A stretch of DNA of 64,000 nt from Pseudobdellovibrionaceae bacterium (GTDB lineage Bacteria > Bdellovibrionota > Bdellovibrionia > Bdellovibrionales > UBA1609), in assembly GCA_947444305.1 (NCBI GenBank), contig CANEZP010000019.1:1-64000 (forward strand). The letters are read 5' to 3'. Under the pieces are notes generated by a model that saw only the letters and a list, made by a program, of their open reading frames with translations, ran no database searches and was not told the DNA's origin. Position 1 is the first letter of the stretch. Every line of letters begins with the position of its first letter. The translations under genes were made by a program, and so were the position numbers. This document shows, one piece after another, positions 43,068 through 52,334 of the stretch.

Positions 43068-43258
43068 GCCTTTAGTCTAGTCGAGGTCTGGGTGCAGCGC
43101 GTCTAGTGCGCGATGAGACGAAGGATTTGGGATAAAAATTAATTTTTAAACTAGACCAAAGTCGCATGTTAACGCTTTGCGTTGCAGCGAGTTGTGGGCG
43201 TTTGTCCTCAACAAAAGGAGGCCGAGGTCCTATCCTCATGCGCTTAAAGGGAGTTGCC

Positions 43259-45376
43259 ATGAATAAAACCTGCGGTCTGATCGTTGCCATCGCCTTTACC
43301 CTCACCTTCTTAGGTTGCGCCACGACGAAGACGTCACCACCGGTCGATCCACCGGATGAAAATCTTTGGCTCGAAGAAGTCACCGGTGAAAAACCGCTCG
43401 CTTGGGTGAAGGAACGAAATGCCGAAACGGCGGCGGCCCTCGAACAACTGCCCAACTTCAAACGCAACGAAAATGAAATTAAAGCCATCTTGCTCGCGAA
43501 CGACCGCCTGCCTGCCGTCACCCAAAGCGGAAAATATTTAAATAATTTCTGGCAAGACAAGACGCACGTGCGCGGCTTGTGGCGCCGAACGACGATCGAA
43601 GAATACAAAAAGAAATCACCGAAGTGGGACGTGTTGATCGACTTCGATAAATTATCGAAAGAAGAAAACGAAAACTGGGTTTACAAAGGTGCGAGCTGCT
43701 TACCGCCCGACAACCAACTCTGTTTGGTGATTCTTTCGCGCGGCGGGAAAGACGCGAGCGTCGTGCGTGAGTTCAATATTTCACACAAGTCGTTCGTAAA
43801 AAACGGATTCACCTTACCCGAAGCGAAGAGCCGGGTTTCGTGGGTGGACGCCGACACTATCTTAGTCGGAACCGACTTCGGTCCCGGCTCGCTCACGACT
43901 TCGGGATACCCGCGCATCGTAAAATCTTGGAAACGCGGAATGCCACTTACGTCGGCGACCACGCTGCTCGAAGGTAAGAACGAAGACGTCAGTGTCTCGG
44001 CCGGCACGTTCTTCACACCGAAGGGAAACAAAGTGATCGGCGCACGCTCGATCACTTTCTACGACGAAGAAGCCTTTGAACTCACGCCCGAGGGGAAATT
44101 TAAGAAAATCGAGAAACCGCTCGATGCCCAGATCGTTGCCTGGCTTAACGGACAAAACATCATGCAACTGCGCTCCGACTGGCAGGTGCGCGGCGAGAAA
44201 TTCAAGACCGGCAGCCTGATCGCGCTCCCGATTATCGACGGTGGCCAACCAAAGATCATCTTTCAGCCCAACGATAAGCAGTCCATTGTGCAAGTGGAGC
44301 AATCTAAAGATGCACTTATCATTAACTACCTCGACACCGTTCAAGGCAAACTGGCGCGTGCGTACCTCAAAGGTGACACTTGGATCGTCGAAGATCTTCC
44401 TTTCCCCGCGAAGGGGGATATCGGTTTAAGTTCGGTTGATTCGTACGGCGATCTCATTCTTGCGACGTTCGAAAACTTTTTGGTCCCAAACTCGATCATG
44501 ATGGCCAGGGCCGGGATCGAGCGACCCGCGGTTGACGTCAAACCCGAGACCTTAAAATCATTGCCCGCGCGCTTCGATGCCGCCCAATTCAAAGTCGAAC
44601 AGCTTTGGGCCACGAGCCGCGACGGAACGCAGGTGCCTTACTTCTTCATCTCGGATAAAAAAATGAAAACCGACGGCAATACGCCCGTTCTCATTTACGG
44701 TTACGGCGGCTTCGAGGTATCGCAAGGGCCCTACTACCCCGGCGTCACCGGCAAAGTTTGGCTTGAGAAAGGCGGCGCCTACGCGCTCGCCAATATTCGC
44801 GGCGGTGGCGAGTTCGGTCCCGGCTGGCACCAAGCTGCGCTCAAAGAAAATCGGCAGCGTGCGTTCGACGACTTCATCGCCGTAGGTGAAGACTTGGTGA
44901 AACGCAAAATCTCAAATCCCAAGAAAATGGCGATCTCGGGCGGTTCAAACGGCGGCTTGTTGGTCGGCGCTACTTTTGTCGAACGTCCCGATCTTTTCGC
45001 GGCCGTAATTTGCAAAGTTCCGCTATTAGACATGCTTCGTTACAACAAATTGCTCGCGGGCGCATCGTGGATGGCCGAGTACGGTGATCCCGCCGATCCG
45101 AAGGTCAGGCCCACCATTCTTAATTACTCGCCTTACCAAAACGTTAAACCCGGCGTGAAATATCCCGAAGTTTTCTTCATCACTTCGACGATGGATGATC
45201 GCGTCCATCCCGGGCACGCAAGAAAGATGGTCGCGCGCATGAAGGCGCAGGGGCACCCTCTCCTGTATTTTGAGAACACCGAAGGTGGGCACAGCGCCGC
45301 CGCGAACCTCCTTCAACGCGTAAAGTTCTCCACGCTTGAGTACACGTTCTTGCAAGATCGCTTACTGAAAAAGTAG
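43259..45376 (+). CDS. S9-family prolyl-oligopeptidase-like lipoprotein
   Basis: 705 residues from ATG 43259, which follows AAAGGGAG; a lipoprotein signal with FLGCATT is directly downstream. The first 400 residues form a beta-propeller-type region, and the C-terminal catalytic domain has [12 protein letters not shown], the nucleophile motif SGGSNGGL (Ser563), [12 protein letters not shown] and [10 protein letters not shown]9 peptidases cleave after proline or related residues in short peptides. A role in protein breakdown during feeding is plausible but only inferred. Confidence 0.93.
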   Translation: MNKTCGLIVAIAFTLTFLGCATTKTSPPVDPPDENLWLEEVTGEKPLAWVKERNAETAAALEQLPNFKRNENEIKAILLANDRLPAVTQSGKYLNNFWQDKTHVRGLWRRTTIEEYKKKSPKWDVLIDFDKLSKEENENWVYKGASCLPPDNQLCLVILSRGGKDASVVREFNISHKSFVKNGFTLPEAKSRVSWVDADTILVGTDFGPGSLTTSGYPRIVKSWKRGMPLTSATTLLEGKNEDVSVSAGTFFTPKGNKVIGARSITFYDEEAFELTPEGKFKKIEKPLDAQIVAWLNGQNIMQLRSDWQVRGEKFKTGSLIALPIIDGGQPKIIFQPNDKQSIVQVEQSKDALIINYLDTVQGKLARAYLKGDTWIVEDLPFPAKGDIGLSSVDSYGDLILATFENFLVPNSIMMARAGIERPAVDVKPETLKSLPARFDAAQFKVEQLWATSRDGTQVPYFFISDKKMKTDGNTPVLIYGYGGFEVSQGPYYPGVTGKVWLEKGGAYALANIRGGGEFGPGWHQAALKENRQRAFDDFIAVGEDLVKRKISNPKKMAISGGSNGGLLVGATFVERPDLFAAVICKVPLLDMLRYNKLLAGASWMAEYGDPADPKVRPTILNYSPYQNVKPGVKYPEVFFITSTMDDRVHPGHARKMVARMKAQGHPLLYFENTEGGHSAAANLLQRVKFSTLEYTFLQDRLLKK

Positions 45377-45431
45377 CGGAGTATTAACCGTTTCACCGGC
45401 TTCCCCGGTCACGAATATACAGGGGGAGTCG

Positions 45432-46298
45432 ATGCGCTTTTTACCCGTCCTAATCATTTTAATCTCCGGTTGCGGAAAAACTCACGACAACTTCAAAGGT
45501 GCACCCGTTAGCGACGGCGCGCTTGCCGTTACCGAGCCCGCGCAGCGAATCGGTGTCGCGCCCGCGACCGGTGTGCAATGTCCAAACGGCGGCAGTGTCT
45601 ACACGGTTTACGCGGACGAAGATATCTTGAGCACGCAGGTAATCTGTAACGGTGTTTCGGGCGCCGACGGCTTCAGCACGCTCTTCGCGGTCCAGCGCGT
45701 GACGACCAATTTCTGCGCCGCGGGCGCGGGCCTGCAATTAAATTTTGGTTTAGATGCCGATCGCAGCTCGAGGCTCGAACCGTCGGAATACGGGACGCCG
45801 CAGATTCTGTGCGACGGCATGGCCGGCCAAACCGGCGCGGCCGGAGCACCGGGCGCCGCCGGGACCGACGGCGTCGGCGTCACTTTCCAAATTATTCCCG
45901 CAACGACGGCAATGTGCGCCGCCGGTGGTAGCGTGATCATGATGGCCTCCGATGATCGGCGCACCGGCGTGTACGATCCGCTCTCCGCGCATCAACAATC
46001 GGCGACGGTTTGTAACGGTGCGAACGCGGCGGTGTCACCTTACCTGCCGGTAGCAAACATTTACGTTTGTGGTCAGAGTGGTCCTTACGACGAAGTGCTT
46101 TTGCGATTGAGTGGCGGACAACTGCTCGCGTCGTTTAGTCAAAACGCGAACGGCAACAACACGCGGCTCACGTTTTTACCCGACGGCAATTATCAAACAA
46201 CCGACGGTCGAAACTGCGCGTTTACGCTGACGACCGCCAACGGAGTAAGATCGATCGCGTGGGGCAATCAAACGCGAGCCTCATGGCCCACGCAGTAA
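45432..46298 (+). CDS. lipoprotein with DUF7151-like repeats and a short collagen-like tract
   Basis: The 288-residue protein has a lipobox (ILISGCGK) and repeated units of the type [57 protein letters not shown] and [15 protein letters not shown]...VCNG, similar to DUF7151 repeats. A short [13 protein letters not shown] collagen-like tract links them. Its stop is 1 base from the convergent copy 4 flagellin stop, leaving no room for a terminator. Confidence 0.75.
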   Translation: MRFLPVLIILISGCGKTHDNFKGAPVSDGALAVTEPAQRIGVAPATGVQCPNGGSVYTVYADEDILSTQVICNGVSGADGFSTLFAVQRVTTNFCAAGAGLQLNFGLDADRSSRLEPSEYGTPQILCDGMAGQTGAAGAPGAAGTDGVGVTFQIIPATTAMCAAGGSVIMMASDDRRTGVYDPLSAHQQSATVCNGANAAVSPYLPVANIYVCGQSGPYDEVLLRLSGGQLLASFSQNANGNNTRLTFLPDGNYQTTDGRNCAFTLTTANGVRSIAWGNQTRASWPTQ

Positions 46299-46299
46299 A

Positions 46300-47130
46300 T
46301 TATCCGTCGAGAAGACGAAGGGCGCGCATCGCCGAACTATTAGCCTGCGCGATGACCGACGTGCCCGCGTGTTGCAGCACTTGCGCTTGCGTCAGTTTCG
46401 AAACTTCTTCGGCCATATCCGCGTCGACAATATGACCACGGGCCGACTCTAGATTCTCGGCCTGCACGCCGAGCGTATCGATCGCGTATTGAAAGCGGCT
46501 TTGTACCGCACCGAAGCCCGCCCGCGCGCCGGCCACGTGCGAAATTGCCGAATCAAGTTCGCTCAAAGTCGAAAGCGCGTTGCTCTGATCGGCGACGTCG
46601 AGCGCATCGATCCCCACATCACTGGAAGTTGTGTTGGCGTCGAGCCTGAACTTAATTACGTTTTCCTCGCCGGCGTAAGGTCCCACTTGAAACTCGAATT
46701 CCTCGTTCGAACCCGTAAGCAATTGCTTTTGCCCGTACCGGGTCGATTTCGCGATCCGGTCGAACTCCGAAGTGAGCTGCTGGAATTCCGTGTCCAGGTA
46801 GCCCCGTTCTTCATCGCCGATCGTGTCGCTCGCGGCGTACACCGCGAGTTCGCGCAGACGCACGAGAATATTGTTCTGTTCGTTAAGCCCGCCCTCGGCG
46901 GTCTGCACCAAACTGGTCGCAGATTCCGCATTAAACTTTGCCTGTTTAGTCCCGCCTATTTGCCCACGCAAACTTTCCGCTATGGCGAAACCCGCGGCGT
47001 CGTCCCCGGCCCGCACGATGCGGCTGCCCGAGGCAATCGTGCCTAGGGATTTTTCGATTTGATCGTTTGCTTTGTTGAGATACCTGGCGGCCTGAATAGT
47101 CGCGGTACTTGATCCGATTTTAAAAGCCAA
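46300..47130 (-). CDS. fliC: flagellin, copy 4 (divergent)
   Basis: A 276-residue flagellin with N-terminal FKIGSSTATIQAARYLNKANDQIEKSLGTIASGSRIVRAGDDAAGFAIAE and C-terminal DADMAEEVSKLTQAQVLQHAGTSVIAQANSSAMRALRLLDG. It is the most diverged of the four. I use TTG 47130 as the start because AAGGAGGG precedes it by 8 bases; the track start at 47163 has no such site and adds unlike residues. A sigma-28-like promoter at 47249-47276 and the shared 24-bp element precede it. Confidence 0.95.
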   Translation of the reverse strand: MAFKIGSSTATIQAARYLNKANDQIEKSLGTIASGSRIVRAGDDAAGFAIAESLRGQIGGTKQAKFNAESATSLVQTAEGGLNEQNNILVRLRELAVYAASDTIGDEERGYLDTEFQQLTSEFDRIAKSTRYGQKQLLTGSNEEFEFQVGPYAGEENVIKFRLDANTTSSDVGIDALDVADQSNALSTLSELDSAISHVAGARAGFGAVQSRFQYAIDTLGVQAENLESARGHIVDADMAEEVSKLTQAQVLQHAGTSVIAQANSSAMRALRLLDG

Positions 47131-47223
47131 ATGAGCACCCTCCTTTTCCCGATAGGCTTCCAAACCTGACCCCCGTCACGTTCTGAAACACCGGAATTTT
47201 TTTAGCGCCCACAGACAAAAATT

Positions 47224-47247
47224 AAGTTCATTTCAGCAGTCACTGAA
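47224..47247 (+). repeat. 24-bp element shared with copy 3 leader, copy 4 side
   Basis: Plus-strand copy of the element at 42986-43009, differing at one base. On the minus strand (the flagellin transcript) AAGTTCA and TGAACTT arms enclose it, so the RNA start of copy 4 could fold. Confidence 0.8.
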
Positions 47248-47248
47248 C

Positions 47249-47276
47249 TTATCGTCGCAACGCGTTATAACTGAAG
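47249..47276 (-). promoter_or_regulatory. sigma-28-like promoter of flagellin copy 4
   Basis: Minus-strand CTTCAG-N14-GACGATAA. The -35 is a weaker match than in copies 1-3, but position and spacing are identical and the -10 keeps the CGATAA core. Confidence 0.65.
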
Positions 47277-47309
47277 GATTATTTTATGTGCTGCGTTAAG
47301 TACTGGAGA

Positions 47310-47588
47310 TCAAACGTAAATGTCGATCAGTTGACCGATGTCTTCGGCCTGTTGGACCGACTGCAAGGCTCTTGCGTAGAGGTGCTTGGCCGATTTGGTC
47401 GCGGGCTTCTTACGCTTCTCCTGATTGACGAAGCGTGCGAATCGAAGAAGTGCTCCGCCCTGATCCGGATCGCGGTCACCGGTCTTCGGAAATCCGGCCG
47501 GGCTCACGGATTGCGGTCCCGCCCGTTTCTCGGCTCTCGTCTGATGTGTGTCCGCCTTACGGATAAGATCCACGGCCGAGTAAATCAT
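47310..47588 (-). CDS. small protein upstream of flagellin copy 4
   Basis: A 92-residue frame opening MIYSAVDLIRKADTHQTRAEKRAG and ending with a helical KHLYARALQSVQQAEDIGQLIDIYV. AAGG precedes the ATG. The competing plus-strand ORF has a Cys- and Arg-rich composition that looks less natural, so the minus frame is preferred. No family recognised. Confidence 0.5.
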   Translation of the reverse strand: MIYSAVDLIRKADTHQTRAEKRAGPQSVSPAGFPKTGDRDPDQGGALLRFARFVNQEKRKKPATKSAKHLYARALQSVQQAEDIGQLIDIYV

Positions 47589-47673
47589 GGACCTTAGATT
47601 ACCAGCCTCGCGACCGACCGCGTAAGAATCCCGCCGCGTGTCTCACTTTGATGCGAAGGCTTATAAATTAGGT

Positions 47674-48561
47674 CTATTTAGTAAACATCTTCTTAAATGA
47701 AGACGTATCAACCACCTGCTTTAGGCGGCCTTCGGTCGCGAGTTCCCATTCGCGACGCAACAAACTTTTAGCTTCTTCGCGCAGACGTTTCGGGTCGTTA
47801 CGCAAAGCCGCCCAGCCGGCGGCGTTCTTTTCTTCGAGCATCAGCGTGCACAATTCGCGTAGACCCTTGTCCTCGCTAGCCGTGGTTTTCAAGACGGAAA
47901 CGGATTTTGCGGCTTCACCGTCATGGACGGCGGCTTCAATTTCGCGCGCGAGACCGTCGGCGCCCGGTCTATCCGCTTTGTTTACTACAAAGATGTCGGC
48001 AATCTCCATCAATCCGGCTTTCATCGCCTGGATCGAATCGCCGCTCTCGGGCACAAGCACCACGCAGACTTTGTCGGCAACGTGAAGAACATCCAGTTCG
48101 GTTTGCCCGACGCCAACCGTTTCGATCAACAGAACATCGAAGGCGCAAACATCGAAAGCGCGAGCCATGAGGAAGGCGGCGCTCGACAATCCACCGAGCG
48201 AACCCCGGGTCCCGAGTGAACGGATGAAAACACCGCCGTCGAGAAAATGCTCGGAGTAGCGAATCCGGTCTCCCAGAATGGCGCCCTTGGTGAACGGACT
48301 CGACGGATCTACGGCGAGCACACCGACGCGTAAATTTTGGGCGCGTAAATGTTTAATGAGATGACCCACGATCGTGCTCTTACCCGCGCCGGGCGGGCCC
48401 GTGATGCCAAGCCGGAACGCCGGTTTAACGGGATTAAGCAATTCCTCGAGCAAGGCCTCCGAGGTTCCGGCACGTTCGAGCCAGGTAAGAAACTTAGCAA
48501 AGGCCTGGAAATCTCCGGCTTTAGCATCCACCAACAATTTTTGCCCATCTTCGGCACTCAT
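47674..48561 (-). CDS. meaB: MeaB/ArgK-type P-loop GTPase
   Basis: The 295-residue protein has the P-loop GITGPPGAGKSTIVGHL, LAVDPSSPFTKGAILGDR, DVLLIETVGVGQTE and VVNKADRPGA. MeaB-type GTPases protect or load cobalamin into methylmalonyl-CoA mutase. The mutase is not in this window, so the gene stands alone or its partner is elsewhere. ATG 48561 is on the minus strand, divergent from the sigma-54 gene. Confidence 0.95.
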   Translation of the reverse strand: MSAEDGQKLLVDAKAGDFQAFAKFLTWLERAGTSEALLEELLNPVKPAFRLGITGPPGAGKSTIVGHLIKHLRAQNLRVGVLAVDPSSPFTKGAILGDRIRYSEHFLDGGVFIRSLGTRGSLGGLSSAAFLMARAFDVCAFDVLLIETVGVGQTELDVLHVADKVCVVLVPESGDSIQAMKAGLMEIADIFVVNKADRPGADGLAREIEAAVHDGEAAKSVSVLKTTASEDKGLRELCTLMLEEKNAAGWAALRNDPKRLREEAKSLLRREWELATEGRLKQVVDTSSFKKMFTK

Positions 48562-48714
48562 ACGTAAATCGCCTCTGTCGTTGTAAACCCGCAGAAAGAG
48601 TAAGGTTTAAGGGCACCAATGTCTAGCTGTCGAACCGCGCGACAGCGGCCATTCCGAGTCTCAAATTGAGATTTAAAAAACCTCAATGTTCCGGTCACTT
48701 ACGCAAGCCTCCCG

Positions 48715-48730
48715 GGGCACGAATGATGCG
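48715..48730 (+). promoter_or_regulatory. sigma-54 (-24/-12) promoter
   Basis: GGGCACGAATGATGCG contains GG, exactly ten bases and GC, with CACG after GG as in the sigma-54 consensus. It lies 26 bases upstream of ATG 48756. Spacing is exact; the -12 word is ATGC rather than TTGC. Confidence 0.7.
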
Positions 48731-48755
48731 TTAGTAAGTCTACGAGGAGCTACTT

Positions 48756-50009
48756 ATGAATGACATGAACTGGAAAACTTGGGCTTTGGTTATCGTGGTT
48801 GCGATGGGTATTACCTTCGAAGCCATCAAACGTTTGCCCAACGACAATTCAAAGTGGACGGCGAACAATCTCAAGTTCGAGAATGCGAAATCGACGCCTT
48901 ATCAGGTTAAATACAAGCGCGTAAATTCGAACACCGCGCCCGGCATCTTACCGATGAAGACGCAGGTCGTACACGTCGCCGGCAACGCCGCCGTGAACCG
49001 CGAGACGATCGAAAAATTCTTGGCCGCGAACACCACACACACCAGCGAATTCAATCACGCCGGCAAAGGTGCGGAAGGCAAAGATGCGAAACTCAAGAAG
49101 AAGAAAAAAGACGACGGTGATTACGAGATCATCATTGATCCCCGTACCGGCAAACGTTACCGCCGCAAAAAGAAGAAAGTAGCGAAGGTCGAAGAAGTTA
49201 AGGCTCCGGAAGTTGCGAAAGAAGAACCGAAGAAGGAAGAAGCGAAGAAAGATGACGACATCGATGGTTTGATGAACCAAGCGATCGCCCAGGGCGGCCT
49301 ACCCCCGGTCAACGACCAAGCCGATAGCCCCCACGTTGATCTTGAGGAGTGGAAGCGCCGGTTGTTGACCCGCCCCGACGCCGCCGAAACTCGCCGCTTC
49401 ATCGAACATTACAAGAATAGCATCGTGACCGCCGAGATTTTCTACAAGATTACCGCGCTAATGATCGATGATCCGCGCCCGCCGATGAAAGATCTGGGCG
49501 TACTCTGCGCCGGGCTAACCCCGTCGGTGTTGAGCTTTCAAGTTCTCGCGGACGTCGTTAAAGAAGAACGCTCGGGCAGCAATCTACGCAAATATTCCGA
49601 GAGCTTTATGAACACCTATTCGTCCCTCGGTAATCTCTACGTACTTGAACGCGTTCTAAAATCGCCTTCGTCGTCATTCATGGCGGTGCAGGCGACGAAG
49701 CGTCTCGACACGTCGGCAAATACTTACCTGGCGCCTTCGAAGAACAAACCGCCTAAAGGCACTTCGACGACCGCAGCGGCTTCGCACTCGAACGCCAATT
49801 ACTTCCGTCGCTTCGTGACGATCTTGCAAACCTTGGTGCGCAATCCCGATGCGCAGGTGAACGAGCAAGCGCGGCAAACATTGGCCACGATCAACACGTT
49901 GATGTCGGTCAACGGCGTTCCCGCAACCGTCACGCCCCCGGCGAACGGAAGCACGCCGCCCGCGGCCGCGAACACCCCGCCGGCCCAAGCCTCGACACAG
50001 CCCTTATAG
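48756..50009 (+). CDS. single-pass membrane protein with Lys-rich and Pro-rich regions
   Basis: The 417-residue protein begins MNDMNWKTWALVIVVAMGITFEAIKRL, an N-terminal membrane helix, followed by a Lys-rich charged linker (KLKKKKKDDGDYEIIIDPRTGKRYRRKKKKV), a helical central region (about 200-360) and a Thr/Pro/Ala-rich tail. GAGGAGC precedes the start. No family recognised. It lies 33 bases upstream of a beta-barrel gene, and its promoter matches sigma-54, suggesting control tied to the flagellar or other sigma-54 programme. Confidence 0.7.
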   Translation: MNDMNWKTWALVIVVAMGITFEAIKRLPNDNSKWTANNLKFENAKSTPYQVKYKRVNSNTAPGILPMKTQVVHVAGNAAVNRETIEKFLAANTTHTSEFNHAGKGAEGKDAKLKKKKKDDGDYEIIIDPRTGKRYRRKKKKVAKVEEVKAPEVAKEEPKKEEAKKDDDIDGLMNQAIAQGGLPPVNDQADSPHVDLEEWKRRLLTRPDAAETRRFIEHYKNSIVTAEIFYKITALMIDDPRPPMKDLGVLCAGLTPSVLSFQVLADVVKEERSGSNLRKYSESFMNTYSSLGNLYVLERVLKSPSSSFMAVQATKRLDTSANTYLAPSKNKPPKGTSTTAAASHSNANYFRRFVTILQTLVRNPDAQVNEQARQTLATINTLMSVNGVPATVTPPANGSTPPAAANTPPAQASTQPL

Positions 50010-50042
50010 ACCGACGGCGCAAAATCACCTATTCTTTGGTGC

Positions 50043-50837
50043 ATGCGCCCCGCTCTTCTTTTTTTATTTTTATTCACGTGCCAAGCAAACGCGTTTCAGA
50101 TTCCGAAAGGTTTGACGGCCGGCGATCGTAAAGAAGTCGTGCGGACGGTAGGATTGAATTCGGCGAACAAACTTCTTACGAATCCCTACCCGCTCGGCGG
50201 CTATTCCGGTTTTGAGATCGGTTACTCGATGGAGTTCGTCAACGTTCGCGACCTTCGCCGCTTGGGCTGCACGCCGGGTGGCGCGGGTTGCGCGAACACC
50301 GGCTACTCGGACGATACCGAATGGCGTTTCTCGCGTTTGACGATCGGCAAAGGCCTCTACAATGACGTCGATTTGTTTTTCTCGTTCATTCCGCCAACCG
50401 GGCCGGAACGCATCAGCGATTACGGCGGTTTCTTGCGTTGGTCTTTCTTCCAAGCGCAATTCTTGCCCATCAACTTATCCGCATTGGTGCATTTCAATCA
50501 GCTCAACTTCGAAGATATTTACATGAACCGCAACGTCGGCGCCGAACTTATCGCCGGCGTAAACGTCGATAACTTCGCGCTGTACTTCGGCGGCGGCGTG
50601 GTGGAAGCGCGCGGCACGTTTATCGGACCCGACCTGAGCGGCGTCTGCGCAAACGACTGCCGCGTGGGCGCGGGTGATCCCGATTTGAACACCGGCAACC
50701 GCACGGTTTCGAATTCGCTGCGCGAAACACATACCGTTATTGGGTTGTCGCTTCATTACGACAACCTCTTCGCGGCGGCGCAGGTCGACCGGTACCGCGA
50801 CGCGGTTTACTCGCTCAAAGCGGGGCTGAGATTTTAG
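50043..50837 (+). CDS. outer-membrane beta-barrel protein
   Basis: A 264-residue protein with a signal peptide ([15 protein letters not shown]) and alternating strands ending in YSLKAGLRF, typical of a barrel with a C-terminal aromatic residue. Strands such as [14 protein letters not shown] and [16 protein letters not shown] are clear. Probably cotranscribed with the upstream single-pass membrane protein (33 bases apart). Function unknown. Confidence 0.7.
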   Translation: MRPALLFLFLFTCQANAFQIPKGLTAGDRKEVVRTVGLNSANKLLTNPYPLGGYSGFEIGYSMEFVNVRDLRRLGCTPGGAGCANTGYSDDTEWRFSRLTIGKGLYNDVDLFFSFIPPTGPERISDYGGFLRWSFFQAQFLPINLSALVHFNQLNFEDIYMNRNVGAELIAGVNVDNFALYFGGGVVEARGTFIGPDLSGVCANDCRVGAGDPDLNTGNRTVSNSLRETHTVIGLSLHYDNLFAAAQVDRYRDAVYSLKAGLRF

Positions 50838-51316
50838 AGTTTTTGAATACGTTCGAGAATGGACGTCGTGCTTTTGCCCGGATGAAAAGCTAAAGACTTA
50901 ACTTCGCCACCGCGCGCGAGTACGAACGCACTGCCCACGATTTTTTCGGGCGGCCAGTCGCCACCCTTGACCAAGATATCCGGCGCAACCGTTTCGATTA
51001 ACGAAAGCGGAGTGTCGTCACCGAACATCAACACGAAATCGACCGAGGCCAACGAGGCGAGCATCTCGGCGCGTTCATCTTCGTTTACTACCGGGCGCTG
51101 TTCACCCTTCAGGCGTTTTACGGAGGCATCGCTGTTGATGCCGACCACGAGCAAATCGCCGAGCGCGCGGGCGTCTCGTAGATAGCGCGCGTGGCCCACG
51201 TGCAAGATATCGAAGCAACCGTTCGTAAACACCACGCGCGGCGGGCGGCGCGGTGACATATCTTTTCGCCGGGAAATTTCTTTTTTAAATTGATCGAGGG
51301 TAAGGACTTGGCCCAT
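50834..51316 (-). CDS. rfaE2: D-glycero-beta-D-manno-heptose 1-phosphate adenylyltransferase (RfaE2/HldE C-domain)
   Basis: The 160-residue protein is a nucleotidyltransferase: [43 protein letters not shown] with the HxGH motif and CPA-like ILVKGGDW and [14 protein letters not shown]. It makes ADP-heptose from heptose 1-phosphate, supplying LPS core and GT9-type transferases. Only the adenylyltransferase half of HldE is present. Last gene of the PadR-led minus operon; it overlaps the convergent barrel gene by 4 bases. Confidence 0.9.
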   Translation of the reverse strand: MGQVLTLDQFKKEISRRKDMSPRRPPRVVFTNGCFDILHVGHARYLRDARALGDLLVVGINSDASVKRLKGEQRPVVNEDERAEMLASLASVDFVLMFGDDTPLSLIETVAPDILVKGGDWPPEKIVGSAFVLARGGEVKSLAFHPGKSTTSILERIQKL

Positions 51317-51334
51317 CTTCGCTGCGCCGGAACT

Positions 51335-52324
51335 CTACACGCGCTGGCGGTAGAGTTTTACTCCGCTTAGTTGCCCGGCGATATCGCGGCCGATGAGTAG
51401 CGACACGAACGGCAACAAAACCACGCCGGTGATGACGTTTAACAAACTGCGGAAAGCCACCTTAAGCGGATAGCTACCGAGGAGTTGTTCGTCGTCTTGG
51501 CCGATTTGTAAGTCAAAAGTCCATTCGCCGAGCGTGCGCCCGAAGATCGCGCGTGAGATGACGACGTACATTTGCATGACGGCTAAGAACATCAAACCGA
51601 GCGCGATTTGGGTCATCACGTCGCGATTCAAATTCGCGAGCACCAGATTCAAATCAACTTTCGTGACCGTAAGCGATGCGGCCAGGAAAACCAAACCGAG
51701 CGCGGTGCAGATGATAAAATCTAAAATGGCCGACGGCACGCTAACGGTGGCGGGCATGAGTTTACGTTGCGGAGAATCGGCGGCGCCACGGCGGGTGCCG
51801 ACGCTATTTAACTGCGCTTGTGACTCTTTTTGTTTGATGATCGCGGGCGTGCCGGGCGTCGCGGGCATCGGCTGCTTATTTTGCTTAATCGGCTTCGGGC
51901 TTTTGTAAGCCTCGGGTCGCGGGAACGGCGATTGAACGGGACGTTCGGGCACGCCGAGATCGATGTCCATCGCGTCTTTCGCGAGCGGATTCTTAGTCGC
52001 GGGTGATTTCATTTGCTCACGGGCTTGGCGCGGCAGCGGCTCGGTAAATTGTAGATCGGCCGGAGCCGAAGCTTTGCGCGCGAGCGGCGTTTTTTCGAGC
52101 GCCGATAAAACGTCATCGAAGGTATGCTTCTTAACGGGCGCTTTCGGAATTTCGTCGAGCATGTTCTTCGGGATCGAGAGGGGAATTCCCTGTAACTCGT
52201 CTTCGAGAACGCCGGAATTTTTTAAGCCGTCTTTAAGGCTTACTGATTTTTTATGGAAACCCAAACCATCGGTCAGAGGTTTGAATTCAAATTCGTCAAA
52301 GGGATCCATACTACTTGTACTCAT
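51335..52324 (-). CDS. RDD-family membrane protein
   Basis: 329 residues. An N-terminal hydrophilic half (Pro/Lys-rich) precedes membrane segments in the C-terminal half: SVPSAILDFIICTALGLVFLAASL, VMTQIALGLMFLAVMQMYVVISRAIFGRTLGEWTFDLQIG and LNVITGVVLLPFVSLLIGRD. The GRTLGEWTFDLQI motif is typical of RDD proteins. Role unknown. Located between rsmE and rfaE2. Confidence 0.75.
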   Translation of the reverse strand: MSTSSMDPFDEFEFKPLTDGLGFHKKSVSLKDGLKNSGVLEDELQGIPLSIPKNMLDEIPKAPVKKHTFDDVLSALEKTPLARKASAPADLQFTEPLPRQAREQMKSPATKNPLAKDAMDIDLGVPERPVQSPFPRPEAYKSPKPIKQNKQPMPATPGTPAIIKQKESQAQLNSVGTRRGAADSPQRKLMPATVSVPSAILDFIICTALGLVFLAASLTVTKVDLNLVLANLNRDVMTQIALGLMFLAVMQMYVVISRAIFGRTLGEWTFDLQIGQDDEQLLGSYPLKVAFRSLLNVITGVVLLPFVSLLIGRDIAGQLSGVKLYRQRV

Positions 52325-52334
52325 CTGGTCACCC

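Larger units (their letters stand above)
42800..43258. other. intergenic region between flagellin copy 3 and the S9 peptidase gene
   Basis: About 459 bases without a supported gene. It contains the copy 3 promoter, a leader hairpin, a 24-bp element shared with the copy 4 leader, and several CTAGAC/GTCTAG words. The peptidase gene's own promoter is not identified. Confidence 0.7.

Noticed and set aside
47286-47597. 103-residue plus-strand ORF opposite the small copy 4 upstream gene
   Set aside because: Cys/Arg-rich, poor start context; the minus-strand frame has a ribosome site and a more natural composition.
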